A stretch of DNA of 64,000 bases, taken from Streptomyces aculeolatus (GTDB lineage Bacteria; Actinomycetota; Actinomycetes; Streptomycetales; Streptomycetaceae). Below the pieces are notes generated by a model. That model ran no database searches. It was not told where the DNA came from and saw only the letters and a list, made by a program, of their open reading frames with translations. The stretch is taken from the NCBI RefSeq assembly GCF_020400605.1, contig NZ_JAINRD010000014.1, positions 62,001 to 126,000 of the forward strand, given 5' to 3'. A program made the position numbers and the translations under genes. Positions 32,826 to 41,358 of the stretch are shown piece after piece (positions within the stretch are counted from its first letter, which is position 1; each line of letters opens with the position of its first letter).

Positions 32826-34124
32826 TCAGCGGATGCGGCCCGCGCCCGCGCGCGGGACCACCGTGCCCGGCACCGCCCGCGGGTCGTCGACCCGGGTGCG
32901 CAGCGTCGGGGTCCAGCCGGCGCCCCGCCGCAGCGGGGTGTCCGGGTTGTCCGCGTTGTGGGCCGCGACGAGATCGGTCTCCGCGCCGTTGACGTGGTTG
33001 CGTGCGGCCGTCAGCGGGGCCTCGCTCCACTTCTTCAGGATCCGGCCCGGGCCGGCCCCCGGCGGGAGGCGGAAGGAGTTCTTCTCCGCCACGAGCCGCG
33101 ACTCGAAGCCGATGCCGAAGGAGTACGCGTACGACTCCTCGGCGATCACGTAGTGGTTGTTGTACGCGTCGACCTGGCCGAAGCGCACCCGCGGCGCCCG
33201 TTCGCCCACGTTCCGGAAGAGGTTGTGGTGCAGCGTCACCCGCAGCCTGCCGCGGTCCGTGTCGCCCGCCGCGTCGCTGTTGCCGATCATCAGGGTCTTG
33301 GCGTGGTCCTCGAAGACGTTCCAGGAGACGGTGACGAGGTCCGCGCCGCGGACGACGTCGAGTTCGCCGTCGTGCTGCTGGTACAGCTCGCCGTAGTGGC
33401 GCGGCAGGGAGCTGTCGGGGTGGCGGCCGTCGGTGAAGGTGTTGTGGTCGAGCCAGACGTGGGTGGAGTTGTGGACCACGGCCGCGTCGTACTCGGAGTT
33501 CCACGCGCCCCGTTCGCCGTCCGTGGGGTCCCACTGGGGGAAGCAGTCGAGCGGGCTCTCCAGGGTGAGGTTGCGGACGATGACGTTGTCGGCGTCCTTG
33601 ATCTGCAGGCCGGCGCCCCTGATCGCGGCGTTCCGGCCGACGCCGACGACGGTGGTGTCCGAGGGCACGTACGCCTGGATCGCCGCGGCCTGGTTGGCGG
33701 CGGAAGCGGCACGGGCGTCCTCCTGGGGGCCGCTGACGGGGGTGTCGTAGCCCCAGACGGCGGGGTCGTAGTCGGCGAGGTAGCGGTCGAAGTCGTAGCC
33801 GGGGGCCTCGTACCGCGCGCAGCCGGCGGCGCCCGCGTCGATCGTGCCGGCGACCCGGATGATCTGCGGCTCGCCGCCGCCCGCGGCGAGCGCGGCGCGG
33901 AACTCGTCCCAGGTACGGACCGTGCGGACGTGCTCCCGGTCCGCCGCGGCGCCGCCCGTCGTGCCGCCGGCCGCCGACGCCCAGCCGTCGCGGGCGGGGA
34001 GGGTGGCGCGGGCGGGGTCGTGCCCGGACGGGGTGCCGTGTCCGGAGGCGGGGGCGGCCGCCGTGGCCAGCAGTGCCGCGCAGAGCGCGAGCGGGCCCGC
34101 CGCGTGACGTGTCAGGTGACGCAT
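32826..34124 (-). CDS. Secreted pectate lyase, polysaccharide lyase family 1
   Basis: A 432-residue protein with a Sec signal peptide (about residues 1-27). The parallel beta-helix has the PL1 signatures: AAVVHNSTHVWLDHNTFTDG (the vWiDH motif), GLQIKDADNVIVRNLTLESP, VTVSWNVFEDHAKTLMIGNS and the catalytic/substrate region RVTLHHNLFRNVGERAPRVR followed by FGQVDAYNNHYV. It cleaves de-esterified pectin (polygalacturonate) by Ca2+-dependent beta-elimination outside the cell. It is the last gene of the block beginning with ABC transporter genes at 39.5 kb. It lies 67 bases after the solute-binding protein gene, past a hairpin, so it may have its own promoter. Confidence 0.93.
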   Translation of the reverse strand: MRHLTRHAAGPLALCAALLATAAAPASGHGTPSGHDPARATLPARDGWASAAGGTTGGAAADREHVRTVRTWDEFRAALAAGGGEPQIIRVAGTIDAGAAGCARYEAPGYDFDRYLADYDPAVWGYDTPVSGPQEDARAASAANQAAAIQAYVPSDTTVVGVGRNAAIRGAGLQIKDADNVIVRNLTLESPLDCFPQWDPTDGERGAWNSEYDAAVVHNSTHVWLDHNTFTDGRHPDSSLPRHYGELYQQHDGELDVVRGADLVTVSWNVFEDHAKTLMIGNSDAAGDTDRGRLRVTLHHNLFRNVGERAPRVRFGQVDAYNNHYVIAEESYAYSFGIGFESRLVAEKNSFRLPPGAGPGRILKKWSEAPLTAARNHVNGAETDLVAAHNADNPDTPLRRGAGWTPTLRTRVDDPRAVPGTVVPRAGAGRIR

Positions 34125-34152
34125 GTGCGGCTCCTTCTCAGAGTCGGTGTCG

Positions 34153-34186
34153 GCGGGCCGGCAGCCTCGGGCGGCCGCCGGCCCGC
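34153..34186 (-). terminator. Hairpin after the solute-binding protein gene
   Basis: GCGGGCCGGC (34153-34162) pairs perfectly with GCCGGCCCGC (34177-34186). It starts six bases past the stop of the solute-binding protein gene on the minus strand, ahead of the pectate lyase start. It may lower read-through into the lyase gene or stabilise the transporter mRNA. Confidence 0.6.
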
Positions 34187-34191
34187 GGGGG

Positions 34192-35517
34192 TCACTGCTG
34201 CTCCTGCCACTCCGCCCGGGCCTCGTTCAGCTGCTCCGCCATGGCGTCCAGGAACTCCTTCGCACTCATCTCGCCGAGGAGCACCTTCTGGAACGCCGGC
34301 TCGTTGTCCGTCTTGCTGATGTTGTTCCAGTCCGGCAGGTAGTACGGCAGTTGCACGATCTCGGTGCTGCCGTCCGTCAGGGAGGCGAAGGCGCCGTTGT
34401 CCCGCGCCGACTCCTTGACCCAGGCGTCCTGTGCGGCCTCGCTGTTGGCGGGGATCTGGGCGGCCGACTCGTTCCACGCGCTGTTGGCCTCGTGGGCCGC
34501 GGCGAACTCGATGAACTTCCAGGCCGCGCCCTTGTTGTCGCTGGACTTGAAGAGCCCGAGGCCGTCGACCGGGTTGGAGACCTGCACCCGCTTCCCGCCG
34601 GGTCCCGACGGCTGCGGCAGGCCCGCGAAGCCGCCTTCGCCGAAGGCCTTGAGGTGGTCCTGGTACGAGCCGAGGTTGTGGCTCAGCATCCCGATGTCGC
34701 CGTTGTCGAACTGGGCGACCATCTTCACGAAGTCGTTGTTCACGTCCGCCTCGGGCGTGACGTCCCCGTACAGCCCGGCGTACTTCTCCAGGGCCGCGAC
34801 GTTCTCCGGCGCGTTGACCGTCGTCTCCTCGCCGTCCCAGAACTCCGTGATGCCCGACTGCCCGTACATCGCGTCCAGCGCCTGCGCGATGGAGCCCTCG
34901 CCGCCGCGGATGGTGTAGCCGAAGGCGTTGTCCTCCTTGTCGGTCAGCTTCTCCGCGGCGTCGTGGAACGCGTCCCAGGTGGTGGGCGGGGCGAGCCCGG
35001 CGTCCTCGAAGAGGTCCGTGCGGTACCACAGCGTCCCGTTGTTGGCGGAGGTCGGCACGGAGTACATCTCGTCGCCGCGCCCGCCCGCGGCCCGGACGCT
35101 CTCGGTCATGCTCTCGGCCAGCACGCCCTTCAGTGAGCCGTCCTCGATCCGGCCGCCCACGGGCTCCAGCGCGTCCTGCGCGACCATGTTCGCGAGGTAC
35201 GAGGTGGTGACGCCGCCGACGTCCGGCAGGCCGCCGCCCGCGATGGCGGTGTCGTACTTGGACTGCACGTCGTTGATCGGGATCGGCACGTACTCGACGT
35301 CGATGTCCGGGTGCGCCTTCTCGAAGTCCGCGATGATCTCCTTCCACACCGGCGTGCGCACACCGCCGTTGTTGTCCCAGAAGGTGATCGAGCCGGCGCC
35401 TTCGCCTTCGCTGCCGCCGCCGGTGCTGCCGTCGTCGCCGCACGCGGCCGCGGTGAGGGTGAGGGAGCCCGCCAGGCAGAGGGCGGCGGCTGCTCTCAGT
35501 GGTGTGGTCATGGTCAT
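34192..35517 (-). CDS. ABC sugar transporter solute-binding lipoprotein
   Basis: A 441-residue family 1 extracellular solute-binding protein. The signal peptide ends at LTLTAAACGDDG, making C26 the lipidated residue. The mature part opens with GSITFWDNNGGVRTPVWKEI and contains the usual hinge segments YSVPTSANNGTLWYRTDLFE, GLAPPTTWDAFHDAAEKLT and GLGLFKSSDNKGAAWKFIEF. It captures an oligosaccharide at the outer membrane face for the two permeases encoded upstream. I start at ATG 35517 with purines GAAGAGAG before it; ATG 35511 is equally possible. The longer frame reading into the DUF6807 gene is not coding. No ATPase gene is present, so a shared MsiK-like ATPase is likely. Confidence 0.94.
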   Translation of the reverse strand: MTMTTPLRAAAALCLAGSLTLTAAACGDDGSTGGGSEGEGAGSITFWDNNGGVRTPVWKEIIADFEKAHPDIDVEYVPIPINDVQSKYDTAIAGGGLPDVGGVTTSYLANMVAQDALEPVGGRIEDGSLKGVLAESMTESVRAAGGRGDEMYSVPTSANNGTLWYRTDLFEDAGLAPPTTWDAFHDAAEKLTDKEDNAFGYTIRGGEGSIAQALDAMYGQSGITEFWDGEETTVNAPENVAALEKYAGLYGDVTPEADVNNDFVKMVAQFDNGDIGMLSHNLGSYQDHLKAFGEGGFAGLPQPSGPGGKRVQVSNPVDGLGLFKSSDNKGAAWKFIEFAAAHEANSAWNESAAQIPANSEAAQDAWVKESARDNGAFASLTDGSTEIVQLPYYLPDWNNISKTDNEPAFQKVLLGEMSAKEFLDAMAEQLNEARAEWQEQQ

Positions 35518-35603
35518 GTGTCGGCTCTCTTCGGTGGGATGCTTCGGTGGAATGAGGGAGGTACGGGGTCGGAGGAGTGCGGTGTACGGGCTGCCGCGGC
35601 CCT

Positions 35604-36470
35604 TCACGCCACCGCTCTGCGCGCCAGTGCCGCCGCGGCGGCGCGGTCCAGCCGGCCGTCGGCCACCGCCGTGACGACCCGCCGCGTCAGGCTCTCCCCC
35701 GGCGCCAGCGGCACCCGCGCGGACCAGGCCAGCGCCGAGCCGACACCGGGGTAGTCCCGGGTGCGGACGAACCAGGGGTCGCGGCGCGTGGCGTCGGTGG
35801 CGCCGGCGAAGACCAGCGTCCAGGCGTCCGACGCCAGCGCCAGCCAGCGGGCGGGCCGCCCGTGCACCGCGTCCTCGCCCTCGGCGGCCGCGGTGAACAC
35901 CCGCGGCGGGCGCTCCGTCCGGGGCGCCCGCCAGAAGTAGCCGCCGTAGCCCGCGCCGGGGCGGCCGTTGGTGGCGGGGCTGCCGAACGAGACCGGTGCG
36001 CCGGAGACGTTGGTCAGCGCGAACGACACGCCCAGCGCCCACGCCCCGGCGCCCGCCGGGGCGACCGCGACGGCCCGGCGCTCGCGCAGCACCTCGGCGC
36101 CGTCCGCGTACCAGCTCAGCTCCTCGACGAAGCCGTCCGGGTCGCGCAGCAGCCAGCCGGCGTGCCGCTGCTCGCCGTGGTTGTCCAGCTCGGTGGGGCC
36201 GCGGCCGCGGACGTAGGTGCGCCCGCCCCAGAAGTTCGCGCCGGCCACGTCCGGGACGGCGATGCTGACGCCGAGGTGGTGCGGGTGGTCGCCGGGCATC
36301 AGCTCGGTGACCGGCACCCCGGCCAGGGTGGTGAGCGGGTGGAGGTACGGGCGCGGGGACAGCCGGCGGGCGAGGTGCGGGCGGTGGACGTAGCGGCCGA
36401 CGCGGCGGCCCGCGCAGGACAGCAGGGTGGCGGCGTCGGCGCCGGTGCGGTTGCGGGAGGGGGTGGTCAC
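35604..36470 (-). CDS. DUF6807/PmoA family protein
   Basis: A 288-residue protein of the PmoA-like family (DUF6807), recognisable from RPYLHPLTTLAGVPVTE, MPGDHPHHLGVSIAVPDVAG, NFWGGRTYVRG and GYGGYFWRAPR. The fold is thought to be a beta-sandwich related to galactose-mutarotase-like domains, and the enzymatic role is not settled. The conserved HPHHLG motif could be a metal or sugar site. There is no signal peptide. It starts at GTG 36470, overlapping the Gfo/Idh gene stop, so it is translationally coupled to that oxidoreductase. Such pairs are common in sugar-uptake operons and suggest action on an oxidised or epimerised sugar. Confidence 0.82.
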   Translation of the reverse strand: MTTPSRNRTGADAATLLSCAGRRVGRYVHRPHLARRLSPRPYLHPLTTLAGVPVTELMPGDHPHHLGVSIAVPDVAGANFWGGRTYVRGRGPTELDNHGEQRHAGWLLRDPDGFVEELSWYADGAEVLRERRAVAVAPAGAGAWALGVSFALTNVSGAPVSFGSPATNGRPGAGYGGYFWRAPRTERPPRVFTAAAEGEDAVHGRPARWLALASDAWTLVFAGATDATRRDPWFVRTRDYPGVGSALAWSARVPLAPGESLTRRVVTAVADGRLDRAAAAALARRAVA

Positions 36471-37666
36471 GCGTGGCTCACCTCGCTGCCGGCGGCCCAG
36501 GGGGCGCCGAGTTCGGAGTAGAGGGCCAGCCGCTCGGCGCCGGCGGCGACGAGCGCGTCGATGCCGGGCACCACGCGGCGCACGGCCGGCGGGGCGGCGG
36601 CGGCCGGCCCGGCGCCGTCGGCCGGTGCGGTGCGCCAGGCGGCGGCGGGCAGCGGCACGGGGTCGGGCGCGGTGCGTACGGCCTCGACGACCCGCATGAA
36701 CGCGCCGCCGTCCGCGACGGGCGCGAGCAGCGGCGTGCCGGCGCCGAGGTGGTCGAGGAGGTTGGTGAGGAGGTCGGTCCGCGGGTACGTGATCTCCTCC
36801 GGGCCGTGCCCGGCGCGCTGGACCAGGACGCGGTCCTCCTTGTACCAGAGGGTGATCCGGCCGGTGGTGCCGTGCACCATCACGTACGGCTCGGCCGCCC
36901 GCTCGGCGCACAGCGTGACGGCGGCGACGATCTCGGTGCCGCGGGCGGTGGTCAGCCGCAGGCAGGAGGTGTCGTCGGCCTCGATGTCGTGGGCGCGGTA
37001 CAGCTCCGGCTCGATGCCGGCGACCTCGCCCGCGCGTACCGTGCCGTCCAGCGCGAGCGCGGTGGCCACGGCGTGCGCGAGCGGGTTGGTGAGCACCCCG
37101 TCGACCACGTCGACGCCGTCGAGCCGGCGCCGCCCGGTCCAGGGCGCGCGGCGGAAGTACGCCTCGTCGCGCACCCACGCGCCCGCGGCGCCGATGCCGC
37201 GCACCGGGCCGACGGCGCCTCCGGCGACGAGCGCGCGGACGGCGGGCAGGGCGTGCGAGCCGAGGGACTGGAAGCCGATCTGGCAGGCGACGCCGGCGGA
37301 GCGGCAGGCGGCCTCGATGCGCTCGTAGAGCGCGAACGACGCCGCGGGCGGCTTCTCCAGCAGCAGGTGCACGCCGTACGCGGCGGCCACCACGGCGAAG
37401 TCGGCGTGGGTGGGGATCGGCGTGGAGACGACGGCCAGCCGGGCGCCCGTACGGTCCAGCAGCGCGGCGAAGTCGGCGCCCTGCGGGACGGGTTCGCCGG
37501 CGAACTCCGCGTCGGCGAGCGGGCGGGTCTCGCAGATCCCGGCGAGCACGACCCGGCCGGCCCGCTCCAGCCGGCGGATGTTCGCCAGGTGCCGCCGGCC
37601 GTGCCCGCGGGCCCCGGCCAGCACGACGGGCACGGAAGCGGGCGTACGGGGGCTGTGGGCCGTCAT
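36467..37666 (-). CDS. Gfo/Idh/MocA family oxidoreductase
   Basis: A 399-residue NAD(P)-dependent oxidoreductase. The Rossmann loop is VVLAGARGHGRRHLANI, the conserved EKP motif lies in YGVHLLLEKPPAASFALYER, and the C-terminal alpha/beta domain includes WTGRRRLDGVDVVDGVLTNP followed by LAHAVATAL, the usual substrate histidine helix. It probably oxidises or reduces a sugar, glycoside or sugar acid imported by the neighbouring ABC system; the substrate cannot be read from sequence. The start ATG 37666 overlaps the permease stop, and its stop overlaps the DUF6807 GTG, both by four bases. Confidence 0.9.
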   Translation of the reverse strand: MTAHSPRTPASVPVVLAGARGHGRRHLANIRRLERAGRVVLAGICETRPLADAEFAGEPVPQGADFAALLDRTGARLAVVSTPIPTHADFAVVAAAYGVHLLLEKPPAASFALYERIEAACRSAGVACQIGFQSLGSHALPAVRALVAGGAVGPVRGIGAAGAWVRDEAYFRRAPWTGRRRLDGVDVVDGVLTNPLAHAVATALALDGTVRAGEVAGIEPELYRAHDIEADDTSCLRLTTARGTEIVAAVTLCAERAAEPYVMVHGTTGRITLWYKEDRVLVQRAGHGPEEITYPRTDLLTNLLDHLGAGTPLLAPVADGGAFMRVVEAVRTAPDPVPLPAAAWRTAPADGAGPAAAAPPAVRRVVPGIDALVAAGAERLALYSELGAPWAAGSEVSHA

Positions 37667-38571
37667 CCCTTCACCGCCCCCGCGCTGAAGCCGGTGATCA
37701 GCCACCGCTGGATGAACGCGAAGACGATGACCACCGGCACCGCCGCGATCACCCCGCCCGCCGCCAGCGCGCCCAGGTCGACGCTGTCGGCGCCGATGAG
37801 CGTGTTGAGGCCGACGGGGATCGTCTGCTTGTCCTGCTCGCTGAGGAACATCAGCGCGAAGAGGAAGTGGTTCCAGCTGTGCACGAACGCGAAGGACCCG
37901 ACGGCGATCAGCCCGGGCCGCAGCAGCGGCAGCACCACCGCGCAGAACGCCCGGAAGCGCCCGCAGCCGTCGACCCAGGCGGCCTCCTCCAGCGCGTACG
38001 GCACGTTCTTGATGAACGTGCTGATGAGGATCAGCGACAGCGGGAGCTGGAAGACCGTCTCGGCGATGACGACGCTGCCCAGCGAGTTGATCATCTGGAG
38101 GCTGCGGAAGATCTCGAAGAGCGGGACGAGCATCAGCGCGCCGGGGATGAACTGCGAGCACAGCAGCCCGAGCAGGAAGACCTTCTTGATCCGGAAGTCG
38201 AAGCGGGCCAGCGCGTAGCCGCCGGCGAGCGCGACGCCGGTGGTCATGACCAGCGTGGCGGCGCCGACGAGCATGCTGTTCTGGAAGAAGGTGGCGAAGC
38301 TGCGCTCGGTCCACACCTTGTCGAAGTGCTCGAACGTCATCGGCCAGGGCACCAGCGAGGTGGAGCCGGCGGGGCGCAGCGCGAAGAGCAGCATCCAGTA
38401 GAACGGGATGAGCGTGAACAGCAGGTAGAGCCCGAGCGGGACCCATATCTGCCAGCGCGGCACCTCGTCGTACGGGCGCCGCCTGCGCGCCCGGCCGCGG
38501 CGGGCCGGCGGTGCGGTCGCGGCGCCGCGGGCGTGCGGGGGCGCGGCGAGCGCGGTCGGAGCGGTGCTCAT
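37663..38571 (-). CDS. ABC sugar transporter permease (MalG/LacG type)
   Basis: A 302-residue inner-membrane permease with six helices. The first is at WQIWVPLGLYLLFTLIPFYW, and the EAA loop reads EEAAWVDGCGRFRAFCAVVLP, the site that docks the ATPase. Residues 1-~35 are a basic Ala/Arg-rich cytoplasmic head. It works with the upstream permease (overlap of four bases) and the lipoprotein further downstream. The start ATG 38571 overlaps the stop of the first permease. Together these make a CUT1-type oligosaccharide importer lacking its own ATPase gene. Confidence 0.95.
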   Translation of the reverse strand: MSTAPTALAAPPHARGAATAPPARRGRARRRRPYDEVPRWQIWVPLGLYLLFTLIPFYWMLLFALRPAGSTSLVPWPMTFEHFDKVWTERSFATFFQNSMLVGAATLVMTTGVALAGGYALARFDFRIKKVFLLGLLCSQFIPGALMLVPLFEIFRSLQMINSLGSVVIAETVFQLPLSLILISTFIKNVPYALEEAAWVDGCGRFRAFCAVVLPLLRPGLIAVGSFAFVHSWNHFLFALMFLSEQDKQTIPVGLNTLIGADSVDLGALAAGGVIAAVPVVIVFAFIQRWLITGFSAGAVKG

Positions 38572-39518
38572 CGGTTGTCGCCTCCGAACTTGCTCAGACG
38601 CAGGTAGAGGATCGAGCAGAAGAGGAGGATCACGAACGCGACCGTGGTCAGCGCCGAGGCGTAGCCGAAGTCGTGGCCGTGGATGCCGGTGTTGGCGACG
38701 TACAGCGGGAGGGTGGTCGTCCGGCCCGCGGGGCCGCCGCCGGTGAGGGTGTAGAGGAGGTCGACGTTGTTGAACTCCCACACCGCGCGCAGCAGCGTCG
38801 ACAGGATGATCGCGTCCCGCAGGTGGGGCAGCGTGATGTGGACGAACTGCCGCAGCCGCCCGGCGCCGTCGACCGCGGCGGCCTCGTAGAGGTCCCTCGG
38901 CACGGACTGGAGGTCGGCGAGGATGAGGATGGCGAAGAAGGGCACGCCGCGCCAGAGTTCGGCCAGGACGGCGGCCCAGAAGACGGTGCCGGTGTCGGAG
39001 AGGACCGAGGTGCCGTACTCGCCGATGCCGGCGTCGGCGAGGTAGCGGCTGACGCCGGTGGCGGGGTTGTAGAGCAGCATCCAGATCGTGGTGGTGAGGA
39101 CGCCGGAGACGGCCCACGGCGAGAACACCAGCGCGCGGGCGAACGCGCGGCCGACGAAGGTCTGGTTGACGATCAGTGCGAGGGCGAGGCCGAACGCGAG
39201 CTGGAGGCCGACCTCGACGACGACCCACTTGGCGCTGAAGGCCAGGGAGTCCCAGAACAGCGGGTCGTCGGTGAGCAGCGTGGTGAAGTTGTCCAGGCCC
39301 GCGAAGCCGTCGCGCCAGGGCTTGGTGACGTTGTAGTGCCGCAGGCTGTAGTAGAAGACGCTGAGCATCGGGTACGCGATAAAGCCCAGCATCAGCAGTC
39401 CGGCGGGGGCGATCAGCAGATACGGGAGGCGCCGGGAGCCCCGGCCGCGGCTTCCCCCGCGCCGGTCCTCCGCGCGCCGCCGGGCCGTTCCGGGCGGCCG
39501 CGCCACGGCTTGGGCCAT
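38568..39518 (-). CDS. ABC sugar transporter permease (MalF/LacF type)
   Basis: A 316-residue permease with six helices after a basic head. The first helix is LPYLLIAPAGLLMLGFIAYP, the large periplasmic loop contains NVTKPWRDGFAGLDNFTTLL, and the EAA motif is YEAAAVDGAGRLRQFVHITLP. It is the first gene of the transporter group on the minus strand, starting at ATG 39518. Two adjacent palindromes lie 22-46 bases upstream. The gap to the IlvD/Edd dehydratase gene is 100 bases, so it may be transcribed from its own regulated promoter. Confidence 0.95.
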   Translation of the reverse strand: MAQAVARPPGTARRRAEDRRGGSRGRGSRRLPYLLIAPAGLLMLGFIAYPMLSVFYYSLRHYNVTKPWRDGFAGLDNFTTLLTDDPLFWDSLAFSAKWVVVEVGLQLAFGLALALIVNQTFVGRAFARALVFSPWAVSGVLTTTIWMLLYNPATGVSRYLADAGIGEYGTSVLSDTGTVFWAAVLAELWRGVPFFAILILADLQSVPRDLYEAAAVDGAGRLRQFVHITLPHLRDAIILSTLLRAVWEFNNVDLLYTLTGGGPAGRTTTLPLYVANTGIHGHDFGYASALTTVAFVILLFCSILYLRLSKFGGDNR

Positions 39519-39539
39519 GTCTGCTCCTATCGGTGCCGT

Positions 39540-39564
39540 CGAAGCGCTTCGCGAACGTCGTTCG
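39540..39564. promoter_or_regulatory. Two adjacent palindromic operators before the sugar ABC genes
   Basis: CGAAGCGCTTCG (39540-39551) is a perfect 12-base palindrome of the kind bound by LacI-family sugar regulators. It is followed at once by CGAACG-T-CGTTCG (39552-39564), a perfect 13-base odd palindrome. They sit 22-46 bases upstream of the first permease start. No LacI gene is in the window; the nearby GntR or an unlinked regulator could bind. Confidence 0.6.
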
Positions 39565-39618
39565 ATGAGTCGGACAGGTTCTGGCGGGGTGGGACGGGAG
39601 TGGTGCGGGGCCGGGCGG

Positions 39619-41358
39619 TCAGCCCGCGTAGGGCTCCGGCACCCGGCCCGTACGGGCCAGGAAGGCGAAGTCGCAGCCGGTGTCGGCCTGCGTGATCTGG
39701 TCGGCGTACAGGGCGCCGTAGCCGCGCTCGTAGCGCGGGGGCGGCGGCGTCCAGGCGGCGCGGCGGCGGGCCAGTTCGGCGTCGCCGACCTCCAGCCGCA
39801 GGGTGCGGGCGGCGACGTCGAGGGTGACGAGGTCGCCGTTCTCGACGAGCGCGAGGGGCCCGCCGACGTACGCCTCGGGGGCGACGTGCAGCACGCAGGC
39901 CCCGTAACTCGTGCCGCTCATCCGGGCGTCGGAGATCCGCACCATGTCGCGCACGCCCTGCTTGAGCAGGTACGCGGGGATCGGCAGCATCCCGTACTCG
40001 GGCATGCCGGGGCCGCCCAGCGGGCCCGCGTTGCGCAGCACCAGCACGTGGTCCGCGGTGAGCGCGAGCGCGGGGTCGTCGATGGTGCGCTGGAGTTCGC
40101 GGTAGTCGTCGAAGACGGCGGCGGGCCCGGTGTGCGCGAGCAGCCGGGGCTCGGCGGCGACGTGCTTGATGACGGCGCCGTCCGGGCAGAGGTTGCCGCG
40201 CAGCACGGCCACCCCGCCCTCGGCGGCGACGGGGTTCGCGCGGGTCCTGATCACCTCCGCGTCGTGCACCCGGGCGCCGGCGAGCCGGTCGCGCAGCGGG
40301 CCGGTGACGGTGGGCCGGTCGAGGTGCAGCACGTCGGCGATGCGGGAGAGCAGCGCGGGCAGGCCGCCGGCGAAGTGGAAGTCCTCCATGAGGTAGCGGC
40401 CGCCGGGCCGTACGTCGGCGAGCACCGGCACGGTGCGCGCGATGCGGTCGAAGTCGGCGGGGGCCAGGGCGACGCGGGAGCGGCCGGCCATGGCGACGAG
40501 GTGGATGACGGCGTTGGTGGAGCCGCCCAGGGCGAGGACGGTGGCGGCGGCGTCCTCGTACGCCTCGCGTGTGAGGATCCGGTCGGGGGTCAGGTCCTCG
40601 CGGACCATCCCGACGATCCGCGCGCCCGCCGCCGCGGCCATCCGCTCGTGCCCGGAGTCGACGGCGGGGATCGAGGAGGCGCCGGGCAGGGTCATGCCGA
40701 GCGCCTCGGCGGCGGCGGTCATGGTGGAGGCGGTGCCCATGGTCATGCAGTGGCCGGGCGAGCGGGCGAGCCCGCACTCCAGCTCGGCCAGCTCGCAGTC
40801 GCCGACGAGGCCGGCGCGGTGGTCGTCCCAGTACTTCCACATGTCCGTGCCGGAGCCGAGGACTTCGCGGCGCCAGCGGCCGGGCAGCATCGGCCCGGAC
40901 GGTACGAAGAGGGCCGGCAGGCCGGCGCTGGCGGCGCCCATGAGGAGCGCGGGGGTGGTCTTGTCGCAGCCGCCCATGAGCACCGCGCCGTCGACGGGGT
41001 ACGAGCGCAGCAGCTCCTCGGTCTCCATGGCGAGGAGGTTGCGGTAGAGCATGGGCGTGGGCTTCTGGAAGGTCTCCGAGAGCGTGGCGACGGGGAACTC
41101 CAGCGGGAAGCCGCCGGCCTGCCACACGCCGCGCTTGACGGCCTGGGCGCGCTCGCGCAGGTGGGCGTGGCAGGGGTTGATGTCGGACCAGGTGTTGAGG
41201 ACGGCGACGACCGGCTTGCCGAGGTGCTCCTCGGGCAGGTAGCCGAGCTGCCGGGTGCGGGCGCGGTGGCTGAAGGAGCGCAGTCCGGCGGCGACCCCGT
41301 CCCCGTACCAGCGGTGGCTGCGCAACTCGCGCCCCTGCCCGGGCCCTTCGCCGGTCAT
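39619..41358 (-). CDS. IlvD/Edd family sugar-acid dehydratase
   Basis: A 579-residue enzyme of the dihydroxyacid/phosphogluconate dehydratase family. These enzymes carry an Fe-S cluster and dehydrate aldonic acids to 2-keto-3-deoxy acids. Cluster cysteines are suggested by VLNTWSDINPCHAHL, MGGCDKTTPALLMGA and SPGHCMTMGTASTM; the segment ALGGSTNAVIHLVAMAGR is also diagnostic. The features point to the pentonate/hexonate dehydratase branch rather than branched-chain amino-acid IlvD, but the exact sugar acid is not readable. The start ATG 41358 overlaps the stop of the DHDPS-family gene, so the two form one unit with the GntR gene. Confidence 0.9.
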   Translation of the reverse strand: MTGEGPGQGRELRSHRWYGDGVAAGLRSFSHRARTRQLGYLPEEHLGKPVVAVLNTWSDINPCHAHLRERAQAVKRGVWQAGGFPLEFPVATLSETFQKPTPMLYRNLLAMETEELLRSYPVDGAVLMGGCDKTTPALLMGAASAGLPALFVPSGPMLPGRWRREVLGSGTDMWKYWDDHRAGLVGDCELAELECGLARSPGHCMTMGTASTMTAAAEALGMTLPGASSIPAVDSGHERMAAAAGARIVGMVREDLTPDRILTREAYEDAAATVLALGGSTNAVIHLVAMAGRSRVALAPADFDRIARTVPVLADVRPGGRYLMEDFHFAGGLPALLSRIADVLHLDRPTVTGPLRDRLAGARVHDAEVIRTRANPVAAEGGVAVLRGNLCPDGAVIKHVAAEPRLLAHTGPAAVFDDYRELQRTIDDPALALTADHVLVLRNAGPLGGPGMPEYGMLPIPAYLLKQGVRDMVRISDARMSGTSYGACVLHVAPEAYVGGPLALVENGDLVTLDVAARTLRLEVGDAELARRRAAWTPPPPRYERGYGALYADQITQADTGCDFAFLARTGRVPEPYAG

